Positions 23,401 to 34,462 of a stretch of 64,000 nt of DNA are shown one piece after another. The stretch is from Polytrichum commune (lineage: Eukaryota > Streptophyta > Polytrichopsida > Polytrichales > Polytrichaceae). The position numbers and the translations under genes are program-made. Every line of letters begins with the position of its first letter. Within the stretch, counting starts at the first letter, position 1. The stretch covers positions 77,637,554-77,701,553 of the forward strand of contig OX485803.1 in NCBI GenBank assembly GCA_950295325.1, written 5' to 3'. A model generated the notes under the pieces. The model made no database searches. It was not told the DNA's origin and saw only the letters and a program-made list of their open reading frames with translations.

Positions 23401-24300
23401 GTTGTCGCCATGCTCGGACAGAATCCGCCCATGCTGCTCCTGCTCGCCCCCGCGCATGGACAGAGAGGAATAATCCTCCGGGCGCGGGATTAGCTCCTGT
23501 GGAACTTCCCATCGCGTGCTCGTCTTGTCCAAGATTTTGACGTGCACCTGCTCATCGGAATCATATCTGTTGCACCAAATATCATCGTCATTCAACCGGA
23601 AGACATGTCGAGAAGATAAGAACGACAAATTTATAAGCTTAATTGTTCACAACATTTTGACAATTTCTCCTTTCCCCGTGCGTTCCTACCCTGGCTGCAT
23701 CCCGCAATGAAAACGCTACATCCAAGGACGTAATCAACAAACGGCGCAAGATGGCAGCCCCTCTCGAGCACACTTCAAATTTACCAACCCCAGCGACAAA
23801 TTTCAATATTTCCAAAGCCAAGAAGGGCACAGGGTTGACTCAGTCAAAGCGGCAGATGAGAAAATTTATCTTAGCATGCTGTCTCACAATCGTTCAACAG
23901 CTGACTGCACCGCAACTGAGTCCCAAACCCAAACCCCCGTGGATCCATCCCCTCAACTCCCCCACGTGGAAAACAGGGGACACTACATTAGTGACGAAAC
24001 TCTAAAGCAGCAGCAGGACAGCATGCGTGCATGCATGAGGTTGAGGAGGTTGTTGGTGTACCTGACAATCATCTGGAGGGGGCTGATGTCGGGGCCATAA
24101 ATCTCCGTCCTCTGGATGAGCTCCAGATTGGCCACAAAGCCTGTGCCATCGTCGAATTCGTACAGAGATGTCATCCTGTGGCCTACGCCTGCCCCCTTCA
24201 ACGCCTTGGGAGAGTGTGCAGCTACCATACTCACACACCAGCATGCCAGTACCAACGCCATCGCCACCATTCCTCTGGGCCCTCCCCCCTTCGCCTCCAT
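20422..24300 (-). CDS. XYL1: Alpha-xylosidase / alpha-glucosidase, glycoside hydrolase family 31
   Basis: Secreted GH31 hydrolase, most like plant alpha-xylosidase XYL1, which removes unsubstituted xylose from xyloglucan oligosaccharides in the cell wall; close relatives act as alpha-glucosidases. Four exons: 24300-24062, 23566-22875, 22399-22169, 22022-20422, joined in phase (CAG/GT, G/GTAAG, G/GTAATG) to give 920 codons against 915 in Arabidopsis XYL1. The ATG at 24300 is followed by a signal peptide (hydrophobic residues 11-28, likely cut after VAA). Catalytic nucleophile is D459 in [10 protein letters not shown]; the acid/base is D584 in HWTGDN. Other family landmarks: [19 protein letters not shown] across the exon 2-3 junction, [54 protein letters not shown]. 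Against XYL1, a short Asp/Asn-rich loop (residues about 475-496) replaces its Cys-rich segment. Exons are GC-rich compared with introns. No disruption is seen, so the gene is probably functional. Xylosidase versus glucosidase specificity is inference. Confidence 0.95.
22425..22850. repeat. Four degenerate tandem repeats inside intron 2 of the GH31 gene
   Basis: Four copies of a roughly 90-115-bp unit starting at about 22425, 22550, 22640 and 22760. Each has the order CCAGTCAGCTAGAAACTCAA, then GAAGTGGAATTTGTAGCAAA, then a CAATTGAACAGATTCAGTCA-like block, and in most a GGTTTCATGAAACC-like block. The last copy runs to within about 25 bases of the exon 2 donor at 22875/22874. The repeats account for almost the whole intron. 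Confidence 0.85.
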
Positions 24301-24302
24301 CG

Positions 24303-24328
24303 CTTCCTTCCTTCCTTCCTTCCTTCCT
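24303..24328. repeat. (CTTC)n microsatellite just upstream of the GH31 start codon
   Basis: About six CTTC units ending in CTGTCTG. On the transcribed (minus) strand this is a GAAG-rich purine tract directly before ATG 24300, so it lies in the 5' UTR. Confidence 0.9.
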
Positions 24329-24576
24329 GTCTGTTGTCGACTGAACCGTTCCACCGCTGCTTACAGCTTACCTCCGAATGGAAGCTATTTGTTCACAACA
24401 GCTTCCAATCGTTGCCACAAATTTCCTCACAGCTCCATATCGAAGTGCGCCCCCATTGACTCACGGGGCCATAGAGATTGACAGCCGACAACTCATTGAA
24501 AGAGTGAGGATTTCATGGCATCGAAAATTTTGGAAACACACAAATCTTGGTGTATGTAAACGAACCACAAGTCAAA

Positions 24577-24612
24577 GGACGGACAGACGGACAGACGGAC
24601 GCACAGACGGAC
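24577..24612. repeat. (GGACAGAC)n-type microsatellite in the GH31 upstream region
   Basis: Runs of GGAC/AGAC 4-mers (GGACGGACAGACGGACAGAC and on) about 280 bases upstream of the GH31 start codon. Confidence 0.9.
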
Positions 24613-24980
24613 TCAAGCCTCTCTGCACAGTAGAGCAACACCAATCGCGAAGTAAGTGAAGGCAAAATCTGTGAGTCTCGAAACCCACAACTGGAATTGG
24701 GTCGTCGCCGGGCGGGGCTGAAGGAGAGCGGGAGGAAGTAGAGAAGGCATGGGATCGGGCGCCGGGGATTGGGGTTATAAGCATGGGGAAGGAGGCACAA
24801 CAGTGCATGCTTGAGTCAGTCTGTCCCTGCCTGGTAAATTCCTCACGTGTCACCTGTGTAGATTTGCCCTCAACGCAGTTTTGGGCCCTAGTGACACTTG
24901 AATCCACCGCGGCGCTTGGACCCCTCTCCCGGCCCATTGCCAACTAAAACTACACTAAATAAATATTGCATTTATTAGTG

Positions 24981-27900
24981 TCATATGTCACCGTCGTAAC
25001 TCTTCTCTCTGATGTCATTTCTTAGGAATACGTTTACAACTACTGCCATCCCAAGACAAATAGAATCGGTGACACTATTTGCAATGTTTAGTGTACCTAC
25101 TGTAGATGTGTGCATCCCAACCTCAGCAAATCAAGGGCTAGATCAAGGGTTGTTGGGCATTTTTGGAAGATCGCTCTTGTTTTTCCAATTCTAAACAATC
25201 AACTGCATAACAAGCTTTTAAGACATACTTCATGACGCATTGACTTATTACATTCTCACCCATCAAAAATTGGATGAGCCCAGGATCGGGTACCCAACTC
25301 GCAATTCGGTTGCTCGTCTCCATGCGAAATTGATAAAGATTCAGCAAAAGGTAACTAAAACAAAGGAATCACATCATTTCAAAAGAAAAGTTTTTGTTCT
25401 CAAAAGTGCATACTTGTGATTTTATTACCTAGTCTAAAGGAGAAAAGTAGACCTCTTCAACGAGGTTGTTTTTCTTATGATGTATGTGTGGGTGTGTGAA
25501 TGCAACTTATGGGCCTTCCTTTTTTTCAAGTATGATCTAAGGGTTGCAATAAGTAACCCACTTAGCAATTGCCTTTCATTCTCAAGCACCGAAGCATTGT
25601 GGCAATTGACCTACTTGGACGTCATTCTCCCTGCTCACAACATGCAACTATCCACACGTCAGTCCAAGTTCACTTGCAAAGTGTTGTTGCCTCCTAGGGG
25701 TAAGTCACAAAGCTAAATGAACAAGCTACCAAGAGAAATATTATACAATATTTTAAAATGCTTCTAGTTGCCCCATGTTAATTTCGGTTTTTTAATTTCT
25801 AACTCTCGCCTTGGAAACCAACTATCTCATTGTAAGAACTAAGACTTTGTCAAATTTGACAAAGTTTGGCACAAGCTCTCTCCAACACTTTGTTGGTGGA
25901 GCACTTCCATGTTGAGTTTTAAAGAGGGGTAACATGTGAAAATGAAGATTTGCCTATTTGTTAAACATATAAATGGGAACGTGGTCATCATACGAGTTGT
26001 TTGTTTCTACATGTTGTTGGGGTAATTTGTTTATACATCATACCTCAAATTTTAAATGAAAGCAAATAAAAAATAAGGATAATTTGGGGGAGGTTAAAAT
26101 TGTGAATTTAAAAATAGATAACATGTTAGCATTGTAATTAAGTTGTGTAAAATAAGGTAAATTCAAATTTTCATCAACATATTACATTGACAAACTACAA
26201 TATGTTCAAATCGAAGCATGTTCCTAATTCCTAATTTTTGAGGTGGCCAATCTTCCTCCTCAAAGTCCAAGCTCCCTCAAAATTGGGCATGTCACCGGTT
26301 CTCATTATGTGGTTTAAAATCAACCACACTTGCATATCAATATATGTGGGTCAAGCTATTGTCATTGAGTGGTTTTTCCCGGTTTGGATACTACATGGAA
26401 GTGTGTCTTAGTGGGTCAAAACCAACAATTCATTTAAGACAAATATGCAAATTATGGCTACACATGCAAATGATATATGTGGATGATACATGTGTGTACA
26501 TAGGTGGATGTTGTATATAAATTCACAACAAGTATATGATATGTATACACACACACAAATCATGAAAGCTAACTCAAATAGCTACAATATATCTAGACAT
26601 ACAAGAAAACCATGTCATGACCATTAAGGGGATTACTAATATATGGCTTTACTAATGACTTGGGAACAAAACGTTGTCTTGTGCAAGTTAAATGATGTGA
26701 GCATGAACACATTATACGAAGATGGATTGTATGCATCAATGTGGGGAACCAATACCATGCATGGCAATCGAATGTTTTCAAAATGAAAGTCCTAAATCAT
26801 GAGCAAATTGAACCCACGAGATCTAATTAGAGGCCAATGGGTTGTGGAACAAAGGACCAACACATTGGGATGATCAAAAGGAAGAAACTCCTCGAACTAG
26901 GCCACCTCCTACACACACCATAGGTTGTTGTGATCAAGTTGCATTGGGGACTGTGCTCTATTGAACAATCATGGAATCTAGTATGAATGTTAAGGTCATT
27001 TTTGTTCAAGTTCAATTCGTGCCTTATTCTGGTCTACTATGCTATATCTAATTAAAGAAATGGTTTTTGTCACCACAATGTGACATGTGAACCAATGATG
27101 GGCCAAAAATTCAAGGATGTAGATGGTAGTATTTAAGAGGTCCAAACTTTTGTTTGCAATTTTCTTCATCGGTCCATCACAACCCATGTGTTTAAAGTGG
27201 CAATGAAGGAGCTTGTGTGGAGAATCATGTGGAGGGACCTCAAAACTACAATGACGGATACACCACCAATACAATGTGATAGTTTACGACATTATTTGTA
27301 ATAATTAAAAAGTGTATAGTATGTGTGTACGTGCGTGAGTATTGATCCAATAACCATGCAAAAGGTAGGATTTTAATCCCATATCTTACAACTTCATGAC
27401 CAAGTTAAGGAGGCGGAACTGGACAATGGATATTTAACCACTCCTTTGTGGGGAAGTAATAAGATAATGAGCATTTCATGATCTTTGTAGGAGACCGTAT
27501 GGGCCCAATGTAGGACTTCTACTACAAGCACTTTTTCCTCAAGATTGGTCGAGATGCCCATACAAAGTCCAACACCCATACATAAAGCTCAAGCCACAAT
27601 CACATGAATGAGGTATGAACAAATCCCCTAAAACAATGACTTGGTCAATTTATGTCTCTCAATTTTCCATCCCAAGGCCTCCAACCGAGTACCAATACCT
27701 AGGTATCCTTCCTCGCTTTCACCATCTGTAGAAGCATCTTACCAATTTGTCAAGTTTCAGAGTCGGGGACTGGTAGAAAGACCACGTCAAATGAGCCATG
27801 TAATAATCAGCTCACAAGTACTAAGCTTCAGATGCTGATCAATTATGTGTACTCAAAAGTAGTTCACCTGGTATGTGCAAAAGTGTCCAATCCTTGACGG

Positions 27901-29074
27901 TTGATGTTGCATGCACCTAGCACATGGAAGGGCAGGGGAACTCCACCTCATCCACTCAAACTAAAATGACAAAGTAATGACAATTAACAGTATATCCAAA
28001 GTAAGTAATTTACTACACTACATGACTCATCATCTCATATAGTCACAAAGTTTGGCAGACTTATGGATTATGATGGTATATATTGTGAACTTATTACGTA
28101 CACCAGCCAGGCAACCTATTATGTTATTATGTAAAAGATGAACTTCCAAAGAGCTTGGAGGATATGATGTGATGCCCCGAGCCACTAGCAGCCTTCCAAG
28201 CGGCATGCAAACACTCGCAGGACCCTGCCACTTGTCAGAATGGAAAGATCCTACCACGTCACGCAGCCACCTTGGCTTCTCACTGCAGCAGCAGCCCACC
28301 TAGGTGGCCTAGCAACCGCTGCACAATTTACGGAACTTACACAGTGTATGTGCGAGCCAATCGATACTCACTTAGGTGTACCAAGTCGAGACTGATAGGA
28401 TCCCATGACTTGGGACCCGTGTGGGTGATTGGATGGAATCTTGAACAACTACTACGAACATACATAACTTATTATTATGTAGATAGAAGGAAATGCTGAA
28501 CTGCAGTAACTTAGCTACAGTAGTCATGGTAAGCAGGTGATCTTGTGGATGCCAGTTGCCCCGTGACACACTAGCGGGTTGACAGACAGCAGGACCCGTT
28601 AAAGCTGTTATAACTGCCACATCTGCCCGGGCCCAATCAGGCGTGGCCAAGCTTAATTTATCCATAACCCCACAGCCCCTTCCCACCGGAGGCAGCACAG
28701 ATCTCTGTTATAATAACTTATATGCTGCCTGCTCGATCTACTCACCAACTTCCGCAACATTCCTGTTTCATTCTTCGACCAGCATGCAGTCATCAGCTGG
28801 CCGCATCCTAGCTACCTAGCTAGCTATCAATACGGACGGACGAGGCCGGGAGGCCAGGGGGGACCACATTTCAACACATGTCCAATTCCTTGCAACCAGC
28901 TGCCCACGGCTGGCTTTCCCTAAACACCTTTAACTATACTAAGGTAGACCAGTCTTAAATGATTACTTTTCTCTCGACTAGGCCACTTTCTCCTAGGTTA
29001 ATTACGATGCACGCTGTTAAGTTAGTTTCAGAGGGCGGACATTAAATCCCTCCCTCAAACTAAGTTATGGGGGG
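24981..29074. other. Intergenic DNA, no gene supported
   Basis: AT-rich sequence with only short open frames on either strand and no recognisable protein. A GC-richer island at 28,150-28,930 contains a TATAATAACTTATA stretch (about 28,709) and runs of short palindromes such as CTAGCTAGCTA near 28,815-28,830. It could be a promoter, but no plausible coding exon follows on either side. Confidence 0.4.
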
Positions 29075-29500
29075 TGTCAAATCCGGGTTGGGGCAGCCCT
29101 CCATGAAATTTTTTGAACCCGATCGAAAATTGTTGTCCGCCCCGCCCAACTTCGAAAAAAACATTGTCCTTGCATTCTTGAAGGCCACTTGACTACAAAT
29201 TCCATATTGAGTGCACTTCACCTTCAAGGTCTAAAATCCAATATATATGTGCACTTCCAATTGGTAAGCAAGTAATTCATTGGGATTTCATTCCGGAAGT
29301 GAAACCGTCAATGAAACACGTAATTAACTTGAAGGTCAAAAAAATTACAAAATCCTCATTAACATTGAGGTTATGACTTACCATTTGAAATTGTCTTTGT
29401 CATTCTAAAATGACACTTAAATTTAGTGTGCTGATTTAGTGTGTATATTTTATAATATTGTAGGTAATGCCATCTACTTTCACGAGTATTCATATTATTA
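29075..29500 (-). repeat. Family A repeat, copy 3 (minus orientation)
   Basis: Nearly full copy. On the minus strand it has the CTTTCGAAAGTAG-like start region near 29,490, AATGACAAAGACAATTTC, the GGAAGTGCACATATATATTGG block near 29,240, CTTCAAGAATGCAAGGACAA and TTCGAAGTTGGGCGGGGCGG near 29,145. It is closely similar to the copy at 33,985-34,462. Confidence 0.8.
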
Positions 29501-31009
29501 CATGTTGTGTACCAAACAGACTTGCCACATGTCCGTCCCTCTTTCAGTGGGGCAAACCATCCACCACTCTGTCTGTTAGTAAAGACAAAAGCCTTGTAAC
29601 GAACAAACAAATGAACTAAAACCAGAAATATCTGCTGTAAAGTAACTCGAGGGATGTACTGATAGGCCCCCCACACCTTCTGCTTAATAAGGGGGAGACA
29701 ACATGAGGCTATCAGGACACACTAAGTTACTCTGATGTTGGCCATGGTAATCAGATTATGCATCACTTTTGTATTTTAGAAGTTCACTAAACCGTACTTG
29801 GTGCTCCACAAATGTAATTCCACAATGACCTTACCAAACTTGTGTGATCATGGAAATATTAAATGTCCTTATTTAGTGACCAAGTTCACAAAGTAATTTT
29901 GTGTATATCACTTTGTGTTAAAATCAAATATTCATGTGTCAATCACCAAGGGGCTCAAGGTATAACCTATAACACAACTTCTATGAGCCTCACCAAGCAC
30001 TAGTATCATACATACATACATATGTATGTATGTATGTATGGGTTTGAAAGTACATGTAGTATATTATCTTATTTTATATATAGTTACTTATATATGATAT
30101 ATAATTATACTTGTATGTGACTTCACAATAAATACACTAACCATTCAATTGCATCTATATTATGTGTCAATTAGTGTGGGTGGACACTACCGTTGCCCAA
30201 TATATTTTATATGTGGGTTGAAAATTAGGGTGACTTAAATTTTACTATAATATTAATTTAATTTAATTTATAATATAAGTATAAGACTGATATTATATGT
30301 CCAACCCACCAAAGGCATTTTCTATTCTAAAGAAACCTTTACTTTTTATTCATGCTAAAAGCAAATGATGTTGTGGACTCAAAAATGACGGGTTAAGAAA
30401 AGTGGTTCTAATACACATACTATGAAAATAATGACATATCAAGGTTCATTGGGCAAAATTATCTTGGTATATCAAGATAATAGTGGACCACAACATTAGG
30501 AGTGAAAGGTGTAGTATACATTAGTGTCTTCTTGCAAGACACGTAGCCCAAAAAACAATATGAATAGAGTATGCAATTGAATTTCTCATATTATGTTACT
30601 GAAGGACATTCTTATAAAGTTAGGACTTAAGAATGTGGCAAGCAATCCACAAAGTTCCTAACTGCTTCTTGTCTTGAACAACTCATCTTGGTGCTAGGGA
30701 AGATTGAGCGAGAGAAGATTTATCTCTAGACAACTCGATTGACAACCCTAAACCCTAAACCCATCAGTGGCTTTCATCTATCATGAGGCCAAAATTGCAA
30801 GCTTATTACAAGGAAATCTCCCATCATTGCCTCACCAACACTTGTTTCCATGTTGTCCCTACCAAACTGAATTATTGCAACAATGTTGAGTGAGTCCAAT
30901 GCCATTTGTAAAGGGCAAGCTTCAATTCCATGCAAGTGGGTTGGATTTGCTTTTCAACACCAAAAATCCTTTCCACTTGACCCAATGTGTGGTCAAAGAA
31001 TATAAAAAC
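29501..31009. other. AT-rich intergenic DNA
   Basis: No gene supported. It contains the CATA/TGTA microsatellite at 30,007-30,040 and a short CCCTAAACCCTAAACCC stretch near 30,749-30,765. The rest is unremarkable AT-rich sequence. Confidence 0.4.
30007..30040. repeat. (CATA)n(TGTA)n palindromic microsatellite
   Basis: Four CATA units run directly into TGTA units, making a self-complementary run of about 34 bases that could form a hairpin. Confidence 0.9.
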
Positions 31010-31011
31010 AC

Positions 31012-31217
31012 CATAACATTTTTTAGATCCATAACGATGTTATGTGGGATTGACAAGATTCTATAAAATATTCCCCACATTCATACCAAATGTGGAAAAT
31101 ATCAAGGAAATTTCATCTAAATATTTTGTCCCCGCATTTAGACCCTAAATGTGGGAAATATTCTATGGAATATTGTCAGTCCCACATAACACTCTTATGG
31201 ATCTAAATAATGTTATG
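31012..31217. mobile_element. Foldback element / MITE with about 70-bp inverted arms
   Basis: The left arm (31012-31083) and right arm (31147-31217) are reverse complements with few mismatches: CATAACATTTTTTAGATCCA pairs with the end block TGGATCTAAATAATGTTATG, and ATGTTATGTGGGATTGACAA pairs with the TTGTCAGTCCCACATAACA region. The loop is about 63 bp. There is no coding capacity. A target duplication is not clear. Size and structure fit a foldback MITE; transcription would give a long hairpin RNA. Confidence 0.75.
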
Positions 31218-31689
31218 ACAATATCAACTTATTGTAGTATTATAGTATTGGAATTGAAATAAATGTTACTAGAGATATGTTCAAAAATATCAATTGTTAT
31301 AATTGGAAAATTACTTCAGAAGTATGCTTGTTAAATAAATGATAGGTTTAACACAGTTTATTAACATGAATTGATTTGATGGTCATTTCAATTGCAAAAT
31401 CATCACAACAACAAAATGTTTTCCAAAAGAAAAATACCCTTATAAAAAAACTTCAAAATTTCTTGTATAGCACAAAAAGGATTGCAGAGTTTTTCAGGTT
31501 ACCAAATATAGGGCACAATTTCAAGAGTATATAAACTTACACAACTTGGAATTGATGTTATTATATTTATATTCTATATCATACATTCAATTTTTGTTGA
31601 TGGAATGTAATACTAATTTATTAATTAGGTTTTTAAATTAAGAATTGATGTGCTTGATTACACTTAATTGGCCATGATTACATATCACG

Positions 31690-31967
31690 CTTAATTAGTT
31701 TGAATGCGTATGAATACTTGTGAAAGTAGAAGGCATTACCTAATTAATTAAGAAATATACAAACTAAATCAACACAATAATTTAAGTTTCATTTTAGAAT
31801 GACAAGGCACTTTCAAATGGTAAGTCCCAAAAATTATAACCTCAATGTTAATGAGGATATTGTAGTGTTTTTGTTCTTCAACTTAATTACATGCTTTATT
31901 GATGGTTTCACTCTCGGAATGAAATTCCAATCTATTGCTTATTTACTAATGAGAAGCAAGCAAGCGC
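31690..31967 (+). repeat. Family A repeat, copy 4, left half
   Basis: Starts TTAATTAGTTTGAATGCGTA and runs through AGAATGACAAGGCACTTTC and GGTTTCACTCTCGGAATG to TTATTTACTAATG. The copy is then interrupted and resumes at about 32,378. Confidence 0.8.
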
Positions 31968-32352
31968 ACACACACACGCACACACATAGAAACTCCGGTC
32001 CCCTTTTAACAAGGGGCCGGCGTGAATAAAGTGTCCGTTCGTAATGCCAATGACCCGATGCCCACTGGACAAGGGGATATTGGGACAAATACTACTCTCC
32101 CCTTTCGAGGATGGACACTATAGTGACACACTATACAAGTTCCTAGCTAGCCACTAGTGCCTTGAAGATACCGGACATGGTACCCCCCCAAAGGGCTTTG
32201 AGGTACCCATACAACAAGGTCCAAGGACCCCCCACCATAGTTGGGTGGACTAAGGTGGTGAGCACCACGCCGGCATGGGGAATGGAACCCACAACCTCCT
32301 CATTGGGGGCCATGAGCCCTAACCACCAATCCAAGGCCCGTGGTGCCTCACT

Positions 32353-32377
<25 letters not shown>
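31968..32377 (-). mobile_element. SINE-like insertion with tRNA-like promoter boxes
   Basis: About 410 bp splitting a family A repeat, bounded by (CA)n runs at both ends (about 31968-31986 and 32350-32372). Read on the minus strand, the block at about 32,345-32,280 looks tRNA-derived: GGATTGGTGGTTAGGGCTC resembles an A box region and GGGTTCCATTCCCCAT resembles a B box (consensus GGTTCGAATCC), spaced as in a tRNA. The remainder has no reading frame. This would be a tRNA-derived SINE on the minus strand. No clean target duplication is seen because the ends are simple repeats. Confidence 0.5.
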
Positions 32378-32387
<10 letters not shown>

Positions 32388-32604
32388 TGGATTTTACACC
32401 TTGAAAATGAAGTTCACTCAATATGGGATTTGTGGACAAGCGGCTTTCAAGAATGCAAGGGCAATGTTTTTTTCGAAGTTGGGAGGGGCATGCAACTATT
32501 TTCGGTCAGGTTTAGAAAATCTCAAAAAAATTATGGGGGGTTGCCCCAGCCTGCATCTACCTCTCCCTACAAGTTCGTAGGGGATACTTTAACATCCACC
32601 ATTG
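32378..32604 (+). repeat. Family A repeat, copy 4, right half
   Basis: Resumes with ATATATATTGGATTTTACAC, then GTTCACTCAATATGG, CTTTCAAGAATGCAAGGGCA and TTCGAAGTTGGG, ending TTTAACATCCACC near 32,604. The CYP59 retrocopy starts directly after it. Confidence 0.8.
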
Positions 32605-33440
32605 GAAAGGGTGGTGACTCCATTTTCAAATATTTAGATGGGGAGCATGCAAGGTTCTTATGATGACAAATTCCATTCCAAAATCTTGAGCACACTTGAG
32701 TGGGTATTGCGGTCATGGCTAATGTAGGCAAAAATGCCATGCATCACAATTTTACATAATCACCATGGCTTAGCTGAAGTATCGTGATGGAAAGCACAAG
32801 ATTTTGTAGAGGTTGCAAAGGGCATGGATACATTGATGATGTTAAACGATGCATATGTGGACGAGAAATACATGCCATACAAGAATATCAAGATAAAGGA
32901 TATTGTCATATTGGATGATCCATCTGTTGACATGGTTGGTATTGCAAAGTTAATAATAGACAAATCGCCATAGCTCAAGCATCCAAGTGAAGGGGAGGAG
33001 TCTAGACTGGAGGATGATTGGGTTTGAATGGACATGATCATGGACCTAGAGGAGCATGCAAAATCATTACGCAAAAAGGAATTGCACTCTTGAGCAATGG
33101 TTTTGGAGATGATTGGGGACCTTCTAGAACCAGTGGTAAAGCCTCCAAAGATTGTGTTGTTTGTTTGTAAGCACCACCCTCTTATAAAGGAAGAGGACCT
33201 TGATGTTCTTCTTGGGTGGTTTGGCAAAGTCAAATCTGCACACATTATACGAGGTTTCAAAATTGAGAATAGTTTGCGTTATGCATTTATAGGGTTTGAA
33301 ACAAAAACATTATGTGAGGATGCCATAGAAAATGGGCACACTACTAGAACAAATGATTGAGAATACATGTGGATTTCAATGAAAGCGTCTCACATTTATG
33401 GAAACAATATTGGAGGGGATCGGGATTTGGAAGCCATGTA
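32600..33440 (+). pseudogene. Processed pseudogene of CYP59 / PPIL4-type cyclophilin with RRM
   Basis: CYP59 (PPIL4) proteins have an N-terminal peptidyl-prolyl isomerase domain and an RRM and work with RNA polymerase II and splicing. Plus-strand fragments follow that protein in order without introns: GGDSIFKYLDGEHARFL (about 32,613), a VGIAVMANVGKNAMHHNFT segment (about 32,700), YRDGKHKIL, KNIKIKDIVILDDP (about 32,885), RLEDDW, then VLEMIGDLLEPVVKPPKIVL and the RRM (VLFVCKHHPL, FGKVKSAHIIRGF, YAFIGFETK; 33,097-33,340), then HVDFNESVSHLW near 33,370. Several frame changes and stops lie in the first half, so it is non-functional. It is 5'-truncated and lacks the C-terminal zinc knuckle/RS part. 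No poly(A) tail was found at the 3' end. The largest intact frame (33,097-33,360) is only the RRM portion. Confidence 0.85.
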
Positions 33441-33984
33441 GTTTGTGATGTTTTGCATATATTGAAGTGTTCATATGCGATGATGCATAAAAGGTGAATT
33501 TGGACCTAGAATGATACTATAAGATAGCAATGTGGTGATTAATCAAGTGTAACTAAATGAACAAGATTTAATGTACAAATCTTTGTTGTAACCCCCTCTT
33601 GGTTGTGTTCTCCAGTGCGAGCCTTCTTAGGCATGCATTGGGGCTTTGGCTTATCGCTTGGTGGTATTTTATCTTGTGCAATGGCTACCAAATGGCATGC
33701 GCGATTGTTAAAAAAGTTGGGCACTCCAAGGTGGCATGGCTGCACTTTTGAATTGTTTGAAATTCAAGTGCAACTTACAATTGGGTTTCAAAGCGTGGAA
33801 AATAGGGCTGCCATTCTAAGCTCAAAATCTACACAGTTGGAGGGGGACCTATATGACTATATTTATTGATCATAAGAAGTTCATTTTGATAATGAATAAG
33901 ATATTCATACGAACTTTGAAAATTAAGAAGAAAATGGCTACAACCTCCATTTGCATTTGCTAACCACTCTCAAACGGCGGACAA
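33441..33984. other. Spacer without a supported gene
   Basis: One open frame on the plus strand (33,603-33,869) has no recognisable features. It may be a chance frame. Otherwise nothing is seen. Confidence 0.3.
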
Positions 33985-34462
33985 TAAGTCCTCCCCCCCC
34001 TATGAACTATAGGGGGTGTCAGATCCGGGCTGGGGCAACCTCCAGGGAGATTTCTGAAACCTGACCAAACATTGTTCCCCGCCCCGCCCAACTTCGAAAA
34101 ATATATTGCCCTTGCATTCTTGAAGGCCGCTTGACTACAAATCCCATATTGAGTGTACTTTACCTTCAAGGTCTAAAATCCAATCTATATGTGCACTTCC
34201 AATTAGTAAATAAGCAATTGATTGGGATTTCATTCCGGAAGTGAAACCATCAATGAAGCACGCAATTAACTTGGAGGTCAAAAAAATTACAAAATCCTCA
34301 TTAACATTGAGGTTATAATTTTTATGACTTACCATTTGAAATTGTCTTTGTCATTCTAAAATGACACTTAAATTTAGTGTGATGATTTAGTATGTATATT
34401 TTATAATATTGTAGTAATGCCGTCTACTTTCACAAGTATTCATACGAATTCAAACCAATTAA
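33985..34462 (-). repeat. Family A repeat, copy 5 (minus orientation, full length)
   Basis: The most complete uninterrupted copy, about 478 bp. On the minus strand it starts TTAATTGGTTTGAATTCGTA and ends near the C-rich run at 33,994-34,002 (G-rich on that strand). It contains all the shared blocks in the standard order and is useful as the reference for the family. Confidence 0.85.

Larger units (their letters stand above)
24301..24980 (-). promoter_or_regulatory. Upstream region of the GH31 gene
   Basis: A GC-rich region upstream of ATG 24300, containing both microsatellites. On the minus strand a TTATAA element at about 24780-24775 lies in a GC-rich context and could be a TATA box, which would imply a 5' UTR of roughly 440 bases. 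This is a guess from position only. GC content drops sharply beyond about 24,950. Confidence 0.3.

Noticed and set aside
22830-23432. Minus-strand 200-codon frame overlapping GH31 exon 2
   Set aside because: It is an out-of-frame shadow of exon 2; the true frame gives the GH31 protein with correct splice phases.
30749-30765. CCCTAAACCCTAAACCC as an interstitial telomere
   Set aside because: Only two units. Short telo-box-like stretches are common in plant DNA and nothing else telomeric is nearby.
33097-33360. An intact small RRM protein gene
   Set aside because: The upstream cyclophilin part of the same protein is present but broken, so the RRM frame is simply the best preserved piece of a retrocopy.
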